Positions 48,430 through 59,925 of a stretch of DNA of 64,000 nt are shown one piece after another. A program made the translations under genes and the position numbers. The stretch is from Gymnothorax reevesii. Taxonomy: Eukaryota; Chordata; Actinopteri; Anguilliformes; Muraenidae. How positions within the stretch are numbered: position 1 is the first letter of the stretch; the number at the start of each line of letters is the position of its first letter. A model generated the notes under the pieces. The model did no database searches. It was not told the DNA's origin and was given only the letters and a program-made list of their open reading frames with translations. The stretch lies in assembly GCA_029721435.1 (NCBI GenBank), contig CM056583.1, positions 86,133,620 to 86,197,619 of the forward strand, read 5' to 3'.

Positions 48430-48765
48430 TACAAACAATGTCACTGTCATTGCCGTCACGGCGTTCCAACAGGATAACACATGTCCGCCTGCTGCGTCTG
48501 TCACCACACTGCACACCTGGTGGCTGTAAATGTCAGTGTGGTGCCCTGACTCGCATATTCCCCAGATCTCAACCCCACTGAGCATGTGTAGGACATCATG
48601 AAAGGGTGCCAAGCAATACGCAGTTCACATCCACTCGACAGAAACCAGTTGATCCAGGGACTGCAGGAAAAGTGTAAACTCGTCCCACAACAGAGCCTGC
48701 TACGACTTTTAGCCAGTATGAGGCCGCGTAGATGCACCTCTGTGGAATCATTTTTTAGTGATTCA
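48430..48765 (+). pseudogene. Tc1-like transposase C-terminal remnant
   Basis: Read across frames: VTVIAVTAFQQDNTCPP, which keeps the second catalytic Asp, then a phrase like SRIFPRSQP, and finally the open block MKGCQAIRSSHPLDRNQLIQ, followed by GLQEKCKLVPQ and LASMRPRRCTS. That end block is typical of the last 60 residues of Tc1-like transposases. The N-terminal half is missing, there are stops between blocks, and no inverted termini were found. Confidence 0.7.
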
Positions 48766-48836
48766 TTTAATTATTATTAATTGCTTATCCTTGCTTGCTC
48801 TTATTCTGCTTAAATTCATAACTTCTTAGGCCTTAG

Positions 48837-49368
48837 TGTACTCTTGCATGTTTCTGATTTAGCAGGGGCCTGCATAACTGTACTAGTGAGTCATGGCATA
48901 TAGCCTATCAACAGTTACGCAGACCTGATGAGCCCATACCGAGGACAAGATGTTTTTCTCTTTCTCTAAGTTAATGTGTTTATAGAAAGCTCCAGAATGC
49001 ATAGCGAGATAAGCTGGAGCCGGGGCTGATAGAGAAGACAGGTGTTCTTCTCCCTAACAAGATGTATGTGCACCCCAAAACAGAGACGGCGAGGGCTCTC
49101 CAGATGACCTCATGATGTGTAAATCTGCGCGGGGGGAGGAGAACATAATGGAGTGCCCCTACAAATACCAGAGAGTTTCTAACTGTATCATCCTTGATTT
49201 TGCTGACTTGGACTCTGTGTATGGGGATCCTGTTTTCTGCAGAAAAAAGTAAACGGACTTTGGCTTGGATATTAACTTCTCTGTCTCCAACTGAATTTTT
49301 CCTCTGAGTCGTCTGAGTTTCTTATTGTGAAGGTAATACCTGGAATATAATATATAATTCCTACAACA
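48837..49368 (+). mobile_element. Endogenous-retrovirus 5' LTR
   Basis: The sequence runs from a possible TG at 48837 to a CA ending at 49368 (CTACAACA). It is directly followed by a primer-binding site. Length and content (AGTAAA-like signal near 49245) fit a retroviral LTR with R and U5. The left edge is uncertain, no 4-6 bp duplication was verified, and no matching 3' LTR was found in the window. Confidence 0.7.
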
Positions 49369-49369
49369 T

Positions 49370-49387
49370 TGGGGGCTCGTCCAGGAT
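49370..49387 (+). other. Proline-tRNA-type primer-binding site
   Basis: TGGGGGCTCGTCCAGGAT lies two bases from the LTR CA. It agrees with the proline-tRNA primer-binding site used by gammaretroviruses except for one A in the CCAGG part. This fixes the + orientation of the provirus. Confidence 0.85.
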
Positions 49388-49695
49388 TCCAATATCTCAC
49401 CTGCACTCCCTGGAGAATCAGCGCCGACTGAAAACCGTGCGCAAGGTCGTCTAGGGGACGTTGTGGAAAGACCTCAGCCCAGAGTGATTGTGAAGGCCCT
49501 TTTGGGGTGTGTAGGAGGTCACAAACGGGGGGTTCTCCAAACAATGAGTGGAGGTGTGGGTGAGTGACGGAATTATTTAATATAATGTAAACACCGTGCA
49601 ACTAGGCCAAGGAGGGTTCTAGATGAGGCGGAAGGTCTCAGCGTGTGTTCGTACGCTGCGAGAGAAATAAAGATTTACCGGTCTCCATTGTAACA
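49388..49695 (+). other. ERV leader (untranslated region)
   Basis: The region between primer-binding site and the first ATG frame in a gag position. No coding domain. A GTGAGTGACG near 49560 could be a donor site but cannot be verified. Confidence 0.45.
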
Positions 49696-49812
49696 ATGGG
49701 GTCTGGCTACAGCGTCAGCATTAGACCCCTGCCCCAGGCCTCACGTGATGACATCTTTCACATTCTGCTTTTAAGTGGCCTGAGACGTGTCGAGCGGATG
49801 CTGCAGCCTTAA
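49696..49812 (+). pseudogene. Possible gag start of the ERV, truncated
   Basis: An ATG at 49696 opens a 38-codon frame beginning MGSGYSVS, with Gly at position 2 as in myristoylated Gag proteins. It ends at TAA 49810-49812. The position, about 300 nt after the primer-binding site, is right for gag. No matrix, capsid, pol or env domain follows, so either the provirus is largely deleted or this is a chance frame. Confidence 0.4.
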
Positions 49813-49839
49813 TGTCTTAGTGGTTACAATATATCTGAC

Positions 49840-51410
49840 TCCATATCAAATTTAAGATATAAATTTGTAGTTGCAATCATTTGCGGTTATCATGCGTTTT
49901 GCATGAATATGTTCGGATTTTAATTCGTTAATTTATTACCCAATTTGGAGCTCTGTTGTGCATCGGACCCATAACAGGTTTATACCCTACTCCGCCGGAC
50001 CAAAACCATCTGAACTATCCAATCCGGCGAAAGAACTCAGAGGCTGGCAGCCTATTAAGCCAGTAATTTGACATAGCCTCGCTATGACTAGGGATTACCG
50101 GGGCCCACAGCGAGCAACTACAAAGGCATAACGGAAACACATCGTTCAGAGGCCTTGCGTCTTTTAAGATTTCCGCCTAAAAATATAAACGGAATCTTGC
50201 TCGAAGCCAATATTAATAGCGTCATACACAGCATGGAAAATCCACCTTATAACGCAGATGCCAAGCGTCTTGATCAGGCACGCGATTACGGTCTACGTTA
50301 CTCAACTGGGATCCAGGAGTCCGAACTGGTAGGTATATGTTTGTCCAAAGTCAGAAACACACCACAGATGCGAATATCAATTTATTCCGCCAAGCAGGCA
50401 CAAGCTTAAATCACAAGACCTAATTACATCGTTACAGAAAAGAGAAAAGAAGTCAATTCATACCTGGCGCAGCCCAAAACTACACATATACTCAACGTAT
50501 ATGAGGGAAGGATGAATACAAGCTTCCTCGACTTCTCTGTTTCCCCCTCTTTTATGCCCAATCTCCAGACTGCGTCCTATGGCGGGGTCATGGGTCGTTT
50601 TGGGTCATTTGAGCCAGGAATGCTCCCCCATTCCGCAGGGGCTTTGGTAGGAGACATGACCACAAGGAAAACTGAAGCATATTTTTTTCTTAAAGTTATT
50701 GAAGGAGGGTATGGCACAAGTCCAATTCCTTCGAAATATTTCCCATGAGATTTCAGAAATTACGAGGATTAAAATGATACCAAACACAACCTACTTGCGT
50801 TAGAGTTGGTCATGAAACGTCCGACACAATACCGAATTACAAGAATAATCTGCTTTAAGGCTATTATTCCATTCTTATCCTTCAGTATAGCAAAATACAC
50901 ATTATTCTGTGACATCGTGAGTGAGATTATTGTTTTACTCAGGAAATTAAAAGTCTTTAGAAATATTTACCTAAACTGTAATGTATTGGAATTGTACGGG
51001 TGCAGTTATGTCAGAGTCCATTGGATGGCACAGTGGAGTTGTCCGGCATGAGTCTCGCTGGCCAAAGGTTTGCGGACAGTAGTTTTTTGGAAGATTCCCA
51101 GGCATCTGCATTAACCATTACCCCTGTGGCGAGGTGAGATTGGCGCCAGAGAGTCTAGTTGAGTCCATTCCCATGACCCTGGGGTCATCTGCTAAATGTT
51201 GGAGCACGTATCCAAACATAAGTCAAACTGTTGGAGTAGTGATGGGGCACGTATCCCAACAAGGGTCAAGCTGTTGGAGTAATGATTATGGCGCCAGATA
51301 ATCCAGCCAGATAATCCTCTCCATCTTTTCCCCTTACAATAATATCAAAATTCGGACAACACCTCTCACATCAATGCTGGTGGACACACTCAGTATTGAA
51401 GCCTGCAGGA
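49840..51410 (-). mobile_element. Possible LTR-element segment, minus strand
   Basis: On the minus strand, GGGCATAAAAGAGGGG (TATA-like) occurs near 50555, and GGAATAAATTGATATT (poly-A signal) near 50375, in the spacing expected of an LTR. Two GGCGCCAG phrases occur at 51150 and 51291. No primer-binding site with TGG, termini or coding domain was established. The open frame at 50155-50409 on + has no recognisable domain. Confidence 0.3.
51195..51290 (+). repeat. Two tandem copies of a 44-bp motif
   Basis: Motif: GTTGGAG, then CACGTATCC, AACA, GTCAA, CTGTTGGAGTA. It occurs twice in succession with several differences. Confidence 0.7.
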
Positions 51411-53359
51411 GTCACCTCTCTTTGCCTGATGGGTCACAACTGATTAGGTAATGAACAGTGAACATTTTCTTTTGTTTTTGGCTTAAAATGATCTGAATTG
51501 AATCAGTGAATTCAATATGGGCCCAGCTCCACACATTTATTGTATGAAGTTGGGCTCTTATTGAATTCACCGATTCAAGTGCTTGTGTAATGTCTGTTAC
51601 AGAATTTAACACATGGTATGTCAATACCTGGTGAATAAGAATAAAATGTTTCTGACATTAAGTGCTGTGTTGTTACTGACTTTCAGTGTATTTGTAATCA
51701 AGCAGCATTGGCTTCGCCCCCTGTATGCAAAGCTTGTGTGTTCAGCTGATATTGAGCACTTCAGGTTTTTAGGCAAGTTTTCTGTCAAACTCACTATTCA
51801 GCTTTGGCTTTGTCAAAAAGAAAAAACGAGCAGCGTAGAGCGTGGCATTTTACCCCACCTGTATGTTGATCAAGGGCATATTGAGATGGCTGCTGTGGCC
51901 GCCATGTTAGATATCACACAACGCTGGTTTTCGAAAGGAACCTTCCTCTAGCTACTCGCAATACGCCATTAAGAAATGGCATCAATCCCGCGAGGGATTC
52001 TATAGTTATCCCACGGAAACAAATAGTTAACGAACGACGGACGGACATGGTGTCGACATAATGCCCCCTTTCCTATTTGGAGGGCGGGGGTATAAAAAGG
52101 TTGTTCTGACAGAAATTCACTTTGTGATTCAGTCAATAATGCAACTGTTCAGCTGCAAATTTTAAGTGTTACTGAAAGCACCACTAATGTCCTGAGCTGC
52201 TTCGGGCATAAATGAATAAACTTTTTTCTATATGGGTCTAATTTATACGCTTGCAATTTGCTTAATGGCCCCTTAAATTCAAATTAAAATGGAAATAAAG
52301 CAATTCTGATGTCATGACCCTGTCCCAACAATTGGCAGTGATATCAGCTTAATCTTATTTGGTTTTATTTCCCATTTTCCAGGACTGTTGAGCTGCAGTT
52401 ATTTATGTTTGAAATCAGAGTAAAGACACGTCAGTTATTTTTGAATATCTACTTTCTTTTCTCTGAAGGTGACCTGATTAATATGCTCGCTGTAACCATC
52501 CCTGATGTAACGCGGTGTAAGATGAGTAATAAGTGTAAGACGAGATGCCCATAGGCAGCCTCGTGGCGCAGTTGAATGAGCCGAGGGCATTAACGGAAAG
52601 GGCAGGTCTCCACGCTCACTACTGCAGGTAAACAGACACAGATCTGGCCTCAGTGCTTTTACTCCAGTGGGACACATTTCCAATAACACCTGTCAAGAGA
52701 AATACAATTTGTTCTGCTTTCAGCCTCTGACGGCTTTCGGCACGACGGAAATTAAATCACAAATATATGCTGAGACGTCTCAGATGTCATCTGCCAAATG
52801 TTCGGTTTATAGCGGCCGTCACATTTCCAATAATATTAAAACGCACAGGCATGGGAGCAAAGTTCTAGTTTTACTCTGCAAAGTGATGTAGAATGGATCC
52901 ACATCATGAGTAGCTATTTTACAGGCATTTTATTTGTGTCAAAGTCATTCTGCAACACGTTCCTCGGTTGTTTAGTGAATCCAGTCACACACAATTAACA
53001 TAGAAACAAGATACTTGAGGTGATTCTTAAAATAAGACCCATGTTAGCTCAACTGCATGTCAGTATTTTGCACTCATTCATACAATTAATTTCTGGGAGA
53101 TAAAACCAATGCTGCCAGATTACTGCTGAGGAAATTAAACTGCTAAGTGATGCAGTGTGATAAACAGCTAAAAGGCAGAAAATCTTAAAAAAATAAATAA
53201 ATAAATTTTCAGCCATAGCTTTGGTAAAAATGGTAGCCAGCATTGCCAGTGGTAAATCTAAGCTTGTGAACTAAGCGGCATCGCTTAGGTAGCGAAAATA
53301 ATGCTGATGTGGGGTCAAATGGAAACAGGACAGCAATCAATGGTAAAAAAAAAAAGCAA
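51411..53359. other. Non-coding stretch
   Basis: A GTCC-type fragment on the minus strand lies at about 51980-52100 (GACGGACGGACATG, GGGCGGGGGTATA). A short tRNA-like phrase (TCGTGGCGCAGTTGAATGAG) at about 52559-52580 resembles an A box and could be a SINE relic. No exon was found. Confidence 0.35.
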
Positions 53360-53367
53360 GATTTAAA

Positions 53368-53639
53368 GGTGACACTTTACTTGAAGGTATCGTCATAGGA
53401 GTGACATGACACTGTCACGAACGTGTCATAAACATGTCAATGTCATTAACACTTATGACTGTTGTCATTAGTTGTCATTCGGTTTTTGTAATGAGAGGTT
53501 GACATTGTTTGGGTTGTCTTGAGTCATAAACGTTTTTGACATTGACTTAATGTTCACGACACGTTCACGACTGTGTCATATAACAGTTATGACAGTGTTA
53601 TGTCACTCGCATGACGATACCTTGAAGTAAAGTGTCACC
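53368..53639. mobile_element. MITE with 8-bp target duplication
   Basis: Left end GGTGACACTTTACTTGAAGG, right end its reverse complement (CTTGAAGTAAAGTGTCACC), with arms continuing TATCGTCAT / ATGACGATA. The direct repeat GATTTAAA lies at 53360-53367 and 53640-53647. Related by its ends to the element at 578-989. Non-coding. Confidence 0.9.
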
Positions 53640-53647
53640 GATTTAAA

Positions 53648-55138
53648 ACGTGAAAGCCTTATATATGTTAAGTGTACAGCGTACATAACCATAACTTTTG
53701 GGACTAATATTTTATTAGGTAATAGAACAGTCATGTTCTAAAATGTTTTTTGGTGGATTTCAAGGCTTGAACATGGTCGGGTCTCTCTTGAAGTTGATAA
53801 TTAATAGTCGGCTCATAGAGTGACCTATGGAATGGCTGGATTGAGAGGTCATTCATTGCCAAATATGGGTTTGTGTGCCTTGGCTTCAGGTAAACATTGT
53901 TTGGATGTTCTATTTTACTGTTGCATTGCTGTATAATAAATGTTCAATATAAATGTGGCTGGAATAATGCATCAAGTGCAGCTGTAGAGCTTCAGATTAT
54001 TCTGAATGACAACAAATCTGAAAAGGTAAACATTTTTCAGGTAAATTTGTGCTTTAACAGACTAAAGTCATCCTCAGTCTGTCTGGGGGGATTCCAGCAA
54101 TATGAATTGTGCTCTATGTGTAATTACCCATAATTATTCATGGCAAGATAGTTTTCCAAATATTTATTAATTTCCATGCTAATATCACTGAGTTACTCAG
54201 TAGGTCATTCTCTGGAATAATTATTCATTGAAAACAGTGTCATCATTCATCCCTGTAAGCGCATCAGATAGAGCCATAAAACAGAGGTGCCTGTTCTCCT
54301 AGTGTGCAGCTCCATTTTTCACATGAGGTGACCTTCAGGCTTTCTGAATTCACTTGGAATTAGTGTCATGGACAAAATAATGCAAGGAAGCTTGCGACTC
54401 AGCACAGAGAAAATAATGCTACTCAGATCACCTAGGTTTCGCACTGAAATCAGCCCAATTTCGAGTGACGTCACAAGTTGGACTGTGTAGCCCAGGTATG
54501 TTCAATATGCAGAATGAAGTGTTTCCGGAGTTCGCATATTGAATGAATGAATGAATGAATGAATGGCCACTTGGCAATCTAGCTGAATACATTGGTGTGC
54601 CAGCTATAACAACATAGAGTTCGATATCACCTTAGCTTGCTAGCTAGGTAGCCAACTAGCTCGCTAGCGAGTATTACAGTGTATGCAAACTGTTGCCTTA
54701 TTTTGTCGGCATAATTGTTTTCGAGAGTACTTCGGTACTGCGAAATGTAAGTTGATGACACAGATTGATGTGCATTATGCGACAAAATCAGAATTCCGAT
54801 GCATAAACGGTAAGGGGGGGGAGGGCGTAAGTACCTGTTCTATCTCTGCTGCATCTGAGTACCATACGAATTGTCCAACTCATGACATCATCAAAATTAA
54901 GCTGTTTTGTTGCCAATTTGAGACTTGCTGAGGGTGAATGGAAGGGTGACTTTTATAGATTATATTTCTTTTCTGAGCTTAGGTGGTGGTGTAAAAGTAC
55001 TTTTATCATGCTCAGTATACCCTTAGTTCTCGGCAGAGGTATTTTGACCTGCTTTAGGATTTTCAATGAGTGTCTGCTTTAATAGCTCTCACTTTCGTTT
55101 GTGTGTTGGTCTAGTCCTCTTGGTCGGTGGGGCAAGTA
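53648..55138. other. Non-coding stretch; (GAAT)n run
   Basis: A GAAT microsatellite of about seven units lies at 54538-54565. No domain-bearing frame was recognised. Confidence 0.4.
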
Positions 55139-56410
55139 CAAAACCCAAAACCAGTGAAGTTGTCACGTTCTGTAAATCGTAAATAAAAACAGAATACAAT
55201 GATTTACAAATCCTTTTCAACCTATATTCAATTGAATACACTGCAAATACAAGTTACTTAATGTTCGAACAAGTAAACTTTGTAATTTTTTTGCAAATAT
55301 TAGCTCATTTGGAATTTTATGCCTGCAACATGTTTCAAAAAAGCTGGCACAAGTGGCAAAAAAGACTGAGAGAGTTGAGGAATGCTCATCAAACACTTAT
55401 TTGGAACATCCCACAGGTGAACGGGCTAATTGGGAACTTATGGGTGCCATGATTGGGTATGAAAACAGCTTCCCTGAAATGCTCAGTCATTCACAAACAA
55501 GGGTGGGGCAAGGGTCACCACTTAGTGAACAAATGCGTGAGCTGATTGTCGAACAGTTTAAAAACAACATTCCTCAACGAGCTATTGCAAAAAATTTAGA
55601 GATTTCATCATCTACGGTCCGTATTATCTTCAAAAGGTTCAGAGAATCTGGAGAAATCACTGCACGTAAGCGACAAGGCCAAAAACCAACATTGAATGCC
55701 AGTGACCTTCGATCCCTCAGGCGGTACTGCATCAAAAACTGACATCAGTGTGTAAAGGACATCACCACATGGGCTCAGGAACACTTCAGAAAGCCACTGT
55801 CAGTAACTACAGTTTGTCGCTACATCTGCAAGTGCAAGTTAAAACTCTACAATGCAAAGCGAAAGCCATTTATCAACAGCACCCTGAAACGCCACCGGCT
55901 TCGCTGGGCCCAAGCTCATCTAAGATGGACTAATGCAAAGTGGAAAAGTGTTCTGTGGTCTGACGAGTCCACATTTCAAATTGTTTTTGGAAACTGTGGA
56001 CGTCGTGTCCTCCGGACCAAAGAGGAAAAGAACCATCCGGACTGTTAAAGGCGCAAAGTTCAAAAGCCAGCATCTGTGATGGTATGGGGGTGTATTAGTG
56101 CCCAAGGCATGGGCAGCTTACACATATGTGAAGGCACCATTAATGCTGAAAGGTACATACAGGTTTTGGAGAACATAACTGCTTTTTCAGCCCTTTTTTT
56201 TCCGGCGTCCCAACTGTTTTGACTCGTTGCAGCAAGAACATTTTGAAATAAGCTAATTTTACGGATAAAAATGTAAAATGTTTCAGTTTCAACATTTGAA
56301 ATGATATCTATGTTCTTTTGTAAATAACATATTGGCTCGTGAACTGAAAGCCATCGCATTTTGATTTTATTCACAATTTACACGTCCTAGCTATTTTGGA
56401 ATTGGGGTTG
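55139..56410 (+). mobile_element. Tc1-like transposon with mismatched ends
   Basis: TA lies on both sides (55137-55138 and 56411-56412). The right end, TTTTGGAATTGGGGTTG with its inner arm, matches the termini of copies 1 and 2 for about 200 bp. The left end (CAAAACCCAAAACCAGTGAA, then GTTGTCACGTTCTG and AAATAAAAACAGAATACAAT) belongs to a related but different Tc1 subfamily. The 3' part of the transposase gene is deleted near 56165-56190. The length is 1272 bp. Confidence 0.8.
55478..56165 (+). pseudogene. Tc1-like transposase, C-terminally deleted
   Basis: The frame 55353-55742 gives the first DNA-binding block (GSPLSEQMRELIVEQF, NNIPQRAIAKNLEISSSTVR) and the second (DLRSLRRYCIKN). A TGA at 55740-55742 sits where the related sequence has an Arg codon. 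The same frame then continues to 56045: KDITTWAQEHFRKPLSVTTV, RRK-type linker (NAKRKPFINS) and the first catalytic Asp in LWSDESTFQIVFGN. A TAA follows at 56046-56048. A +1-shifted frame adds [20 protein letters not shown]. The second Asp and the Glu are lost in the deletion. Confidence 0.87.
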
Positions 56411-56645
56411 TACTAAGAAATGAAGTAACTGAGCTGTGCATAAACATTAAAACCAAACTCAAAACAAAACACAGTCAACACAGACCCTAATTTCAGTTAT
56501 GGAAAATCCCTGGTAAACACGCAGGGGATCTCAATCTCTCTTCTGCCCTCGGCGAACAGCCAACAGCTCACCCTTGGAGCGCTAAAGCCGGGCATCTCCA
56601 TAGAGAAAATAATAGAAGCTCCACTTCGCATAGGGAGACCTGACA
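56411..56645. other. Segment between Tc1 and L1 ORF1
   Basis: On the minus strand this is downstream of the L1 ORF1 and is probably the L1 inter-ORF region. No ORF2 domain is readable before the Tc1 insertion interrupts it. Confidence 0.4.
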
Positions 56646-57003
56646 TTAGCCGACATGGTGAAAAACAATTAAGGAAAATAAATTCCAGGGAGAATTTATT
56701 TGAACGTATAAGTACTCACTCAACTTAAAGTGTAGCTGCCTGATAGTTGAAACATTAAAGGATACAAAAAAAATAATCAGACATTTTTTCTTCCCAGCGT
56801 TTAAGTTTCGATAATAGTACAGACAATCTAAACAGTTGAGTCCGCAAACCCAACCGCAGTCTGCTGCTTCCTCCGGCGAATCAAACCTTTTCTCTTTCCC
56901 ATTAATCATGATCCTAAATGTGGCTGGATACAACAACGCAAATCCCACCTTCGTCCTCCTCAGCTGTCCCTTCACATCATGAAAGGCCTTGTGTTTCCTG
57001 ACC

Positions 57004-57113
57004 GGGGGCGTATTTCCCAAAGGCGTAGTTAGCAACTTGCACAGTCCGTCCATTCACTGTCAATGGACCCAACTATGTGAGTTAGCATCTGTGATTTTGG
57101 GAAATGCACCACA
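57004..57113. mobile_element. Small MITE inserted in L1 ORF1
   Basis: Ends GGGCGTATTTCCCAAA and TTTGGGAAATGCACC form an inverted repeat, with arms extending to TAGTTAGCAAC / ATGCTAACT. An inner GTCCATTCACTGTCAATGGAC phrase is nearly palindromic. No clean duplication seen. Confidence 0.55.
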
Positions 57114-57177
57114 GAGCCGTCAAGTAATCATTAAAAAAATGAACCTTTGGTCCCATACATGCGGGTGAAGCCGGTTC

Positions 57178-57260
57178 CTCGCTAAGACAACAAGCCACAG
57201 CGTCCATGACACGCTGACAAACGGCGTGTCATGGACGCCGTGGCTTGTTGTCTTAGCGAG
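57178..57260. repeat. Near-perfect 37-bp stem hairpin in L1 ORF1
   Basis: Arm 57178-57214 and arm 57224-57260 are reverse complements over 37 nt with a single mismatch at position 22 of the arm, around a 9-nt loop. Read from the minus strand that mismatch becomes a G-U wobble, so a minus-strand transcript would give an unbroken stem. The inner phrase is GCGTCCATGACACGC. It interrupts the ORF1 frame. Confidence 0.93.
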
Positions 57261-57949
57261 TCCTGAAATTTTATAATCATCGGCTGGGGTCGTTGATTAG
57301 GGCCGGGTTTTGTTGCTAAGGAGCGGTGTGCGAGGTCCAGCTTAATGTGTCCTATTTTAGTTGTCATTTTAAGATCGTCAGGAACCCACTCATCCATAAA
57401 ATCTACCGGATCCGTTCCTTCTGTATCTTAAGCCAGTCCGACCACACGAATATTTCACCTACAGCCTCGGTTATATAAGTCATCCATATGTTCTAACATT
57501 TCGCTCACTCGTCTGTCGTGGACTCCTGGCCAGCAGTCCTACTCTCCGCCCTGCCGACTCAGGTCTCCAAAGACTGAGTTTGTGTCATCTGGTCCCTTAT
57601 TGCCGCAAGCATCATTTCAATTTTAGTATCAATAACTTTTGTAATGTTCTCTGTAACATGGTCCATTGCCTGGAGAACGTCGGGGTTCGCACTGCAGCTA
57701 GCGCTAGCTCCCTCACAAACTGTTTCGTCCACAGCTTTCTCAGCGGGCTTCGATTCCTGCTTTAGTTTTGGCTATATTGTCGAGTTTTTTAGGAAAATAA
57801 TTGTCAAGAGACATTATAGATTCACTCCCACTGTGAATTGCACTTTTCACAATGCCAAAACGTAAATTAGTTGAATAACTGAAATGCGTCTGCGGAGCAC
57901 AGCGAAATCTGCTGCTCCCTCTACTACGCCATCTTGTTTTTCCCAACAT

Positions 57950-59925
57950 ACCTGGAGGTTGAGACCATGAGAAGGATCATGCCATTAACCTCAGCGTTTG
58001 ACCTTCAACTAACAATTAGTGTTCTGCGCTCTACAGTGCAGCCCTCGCTGTTGGCAAAATGTAATTTAGCTATCATGTACTGCATGTTTCATTAAGAAAA
58101 GGCCGGCATCAGCGTTGTGTTGCGGTGGGATGACTGAAGTCAAACCAGGTCATATTACATCCCAGGTAACCAACTGAGCCCTTTTTGAATACTTTTTGAT
58201 TTCAATTTTTTTCTGGTCTCATACTTGACGTCCACATTAATGTGCTTAGCAGCAAACGTAAAGCAATAAACACAGGTCGGAGGTCAGCTCATCATGAAAG
58301 CTTTTGCCTCACAACAGTTTGAGCTCTGATACTGAGATGTACACCAAATATGCGCATTATCCCAGTGTTGTAAATACTGTCTGCCGCCAATGATAATCAG
58401 GACAAAAATATTTTACGATACCAAGCTGTAGTGTCACTTTATTTCCTGGCTTTGTTCCTGGTTTACTGGGCAGTTGCTTCGCTGTTTCCCTACAAATGGC
58501 AGTTTCTGCCCCAGGGCACCACATTAACATATTTCCAACATGAAAATTGCGGCACAAATAATGTTCCTTGGAGATCTGCAAGATCCCTCTGTCTTCAAAA
58601 TTAATTTTCCCTGAGGTAGCCTTAGCAAGAAAAGGCCCATTTAATTTTGTAATCACCCATAAAACAGAAATACGAGTTCCCAGCTGTTTCATAAAGCATA
58701 CGCTGTTTTGACTTCACCCTAGAATGCATTTTCAGCGAATTTTTAGGCTTTAACTTTGACCAAACCTCAGATGGCCTATAAAATGCGCAATTATGTAGAT
58801 GAGCCAAAACATTAAATCCACTCACATCCCCGAAACATCCCATCCCTCCCTGATATTTTAGGAGTCTCCTGGAATTTGTTATCTGCTCCCAAATTCCCTA
58901 AAGTGGTCCCAAAGCAGTTTGGAAAATCAGCAGGTCTGTATCACATTTGGGAGTAAATGTTTGAGAATGGCATTATTCTGTTGCTGATTAATAATCAAAC
59001 AGCACAAGAGATTTGCATATTTTTTTCTCAAATCCCTCTCCCCCCCACCCACCCCACAAACAGATATTGCCGGAGTGGCGTATTGACTCCGCCTCACGGA
59101 ATTAATTTTAATCAGGGGAGAACGGTTGCGGTTGGATTGATGTCATTTCTGTCTCCTGCACCCTGACAGATGAAGAAAAGTGACTCATTAAATGTGAAAA
59201 AGCTGCCTTTGAGGCTGCTGGAGACTGCAGGACCGGTACGATGGGATGGTAGGATGAGCAGATTTACAGCCGGCCTGCAGGCACTTTATCTGCAGCAAGT
59301 CATGTATTCCATCTCACATGCTACTGCTGAAGAGTGATCGCTTCAAGAAGGTTCTGGAACCCCTCTCTGTCGCATCATCACATTGCGTATGTAGTGAGGT
59401 GCACCAGCTATTCCAGACGGTATTTCACAGATGCACAGTTCAGCTACCCAGCAGCTCTCCATGGTAACCGTGCAGGTAAAGGAGACAGCGCTGAATTTCT
59501 TCACAGAGAGCGATGTGGACCTCCTTGAGCCGCTCATGGGCATGGACCAGCCTGACCCAGTGGGGCGCAGAAAAAGGTGATTTTAAACTATTATAGGGCT
59601 TCCAGCCTCAGCGAATAGCCATCGGCGGCCATTTTCTTCTTCGCAGGTGGTGGAACATTAGATCCTGACTCATCATTTCTCTACTGCTGTGAAGGCCTCT
59701 TCTAAAGGCCAGCTACACTCAAGCAGACATTTTTTCACTCTGAACTGAGTTAGCGGTGTTGTTTGTAACTCTGGCATTGTATGGATCAAACAAGTTATTA
59801 ATGCTGTAAAAAAGTGCATTCAGTTGTTCACTGTGGGTCCTTTACTTCTTCTAAATCATTCATTTACTGAGGTGGTGCAAAATGGATGCTAATTCAAGAT
59901 TAGTTTGGCTTGCATGCTCCTCATC
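57950..59925. other. Non-coding stretch; complex segment 58860-59330
   Basis: No transposon end was recognised from 58860 to 59330, which includes AT-rich homeobox-like motifs (AATTAATTTTAATC) and could be conserved non-coding DNA; inference only. The minus-strand frame 58357-58692 has no known domain. Confidence 0.3.

Larger units (their letters stand above)
56646..57949 (-). pseudogene. L1-type ORF1 (RNA-binding protein), broken
   Basis: In live L1 elements this protein forms an RNA-binding trimer. The N-terminal part starts near 57949 (MLGKTRWRSRG). Central blocks give RSLATKPGPNQRPQPMIIKF in the RNA-recognition region (57182-57397). The C-terminal domain reads FHDVKGQLRRTKVGFALLYP, ATFRIMINGKEKRFDSPEEA (56820-56980), which are typical of the L1 ORF1 C-terminal domain. 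The frame is broken at several points, and two insertions (57004-57113 and 57178-57260) interrupt it. Confidence 0.8.

Noticed and set aside
52540..52640. SINE with an A box
   Set aside because: Only a short A-box-like phrase is visible; no B box or tail could be confirmed.
58357..58692. Minus-strand 111-residue frame as a gene
   Set aside because: No known domain, no splice context and no supporting neighbour.
59385..59489. A possible exon bounded by AG at 59394 and GTAAAG at 59476, reading CTSYSRRYFTDAQ
   Set aside because: It does not match any CNTFR domain, and splice-like dinucleotides are common by chance.
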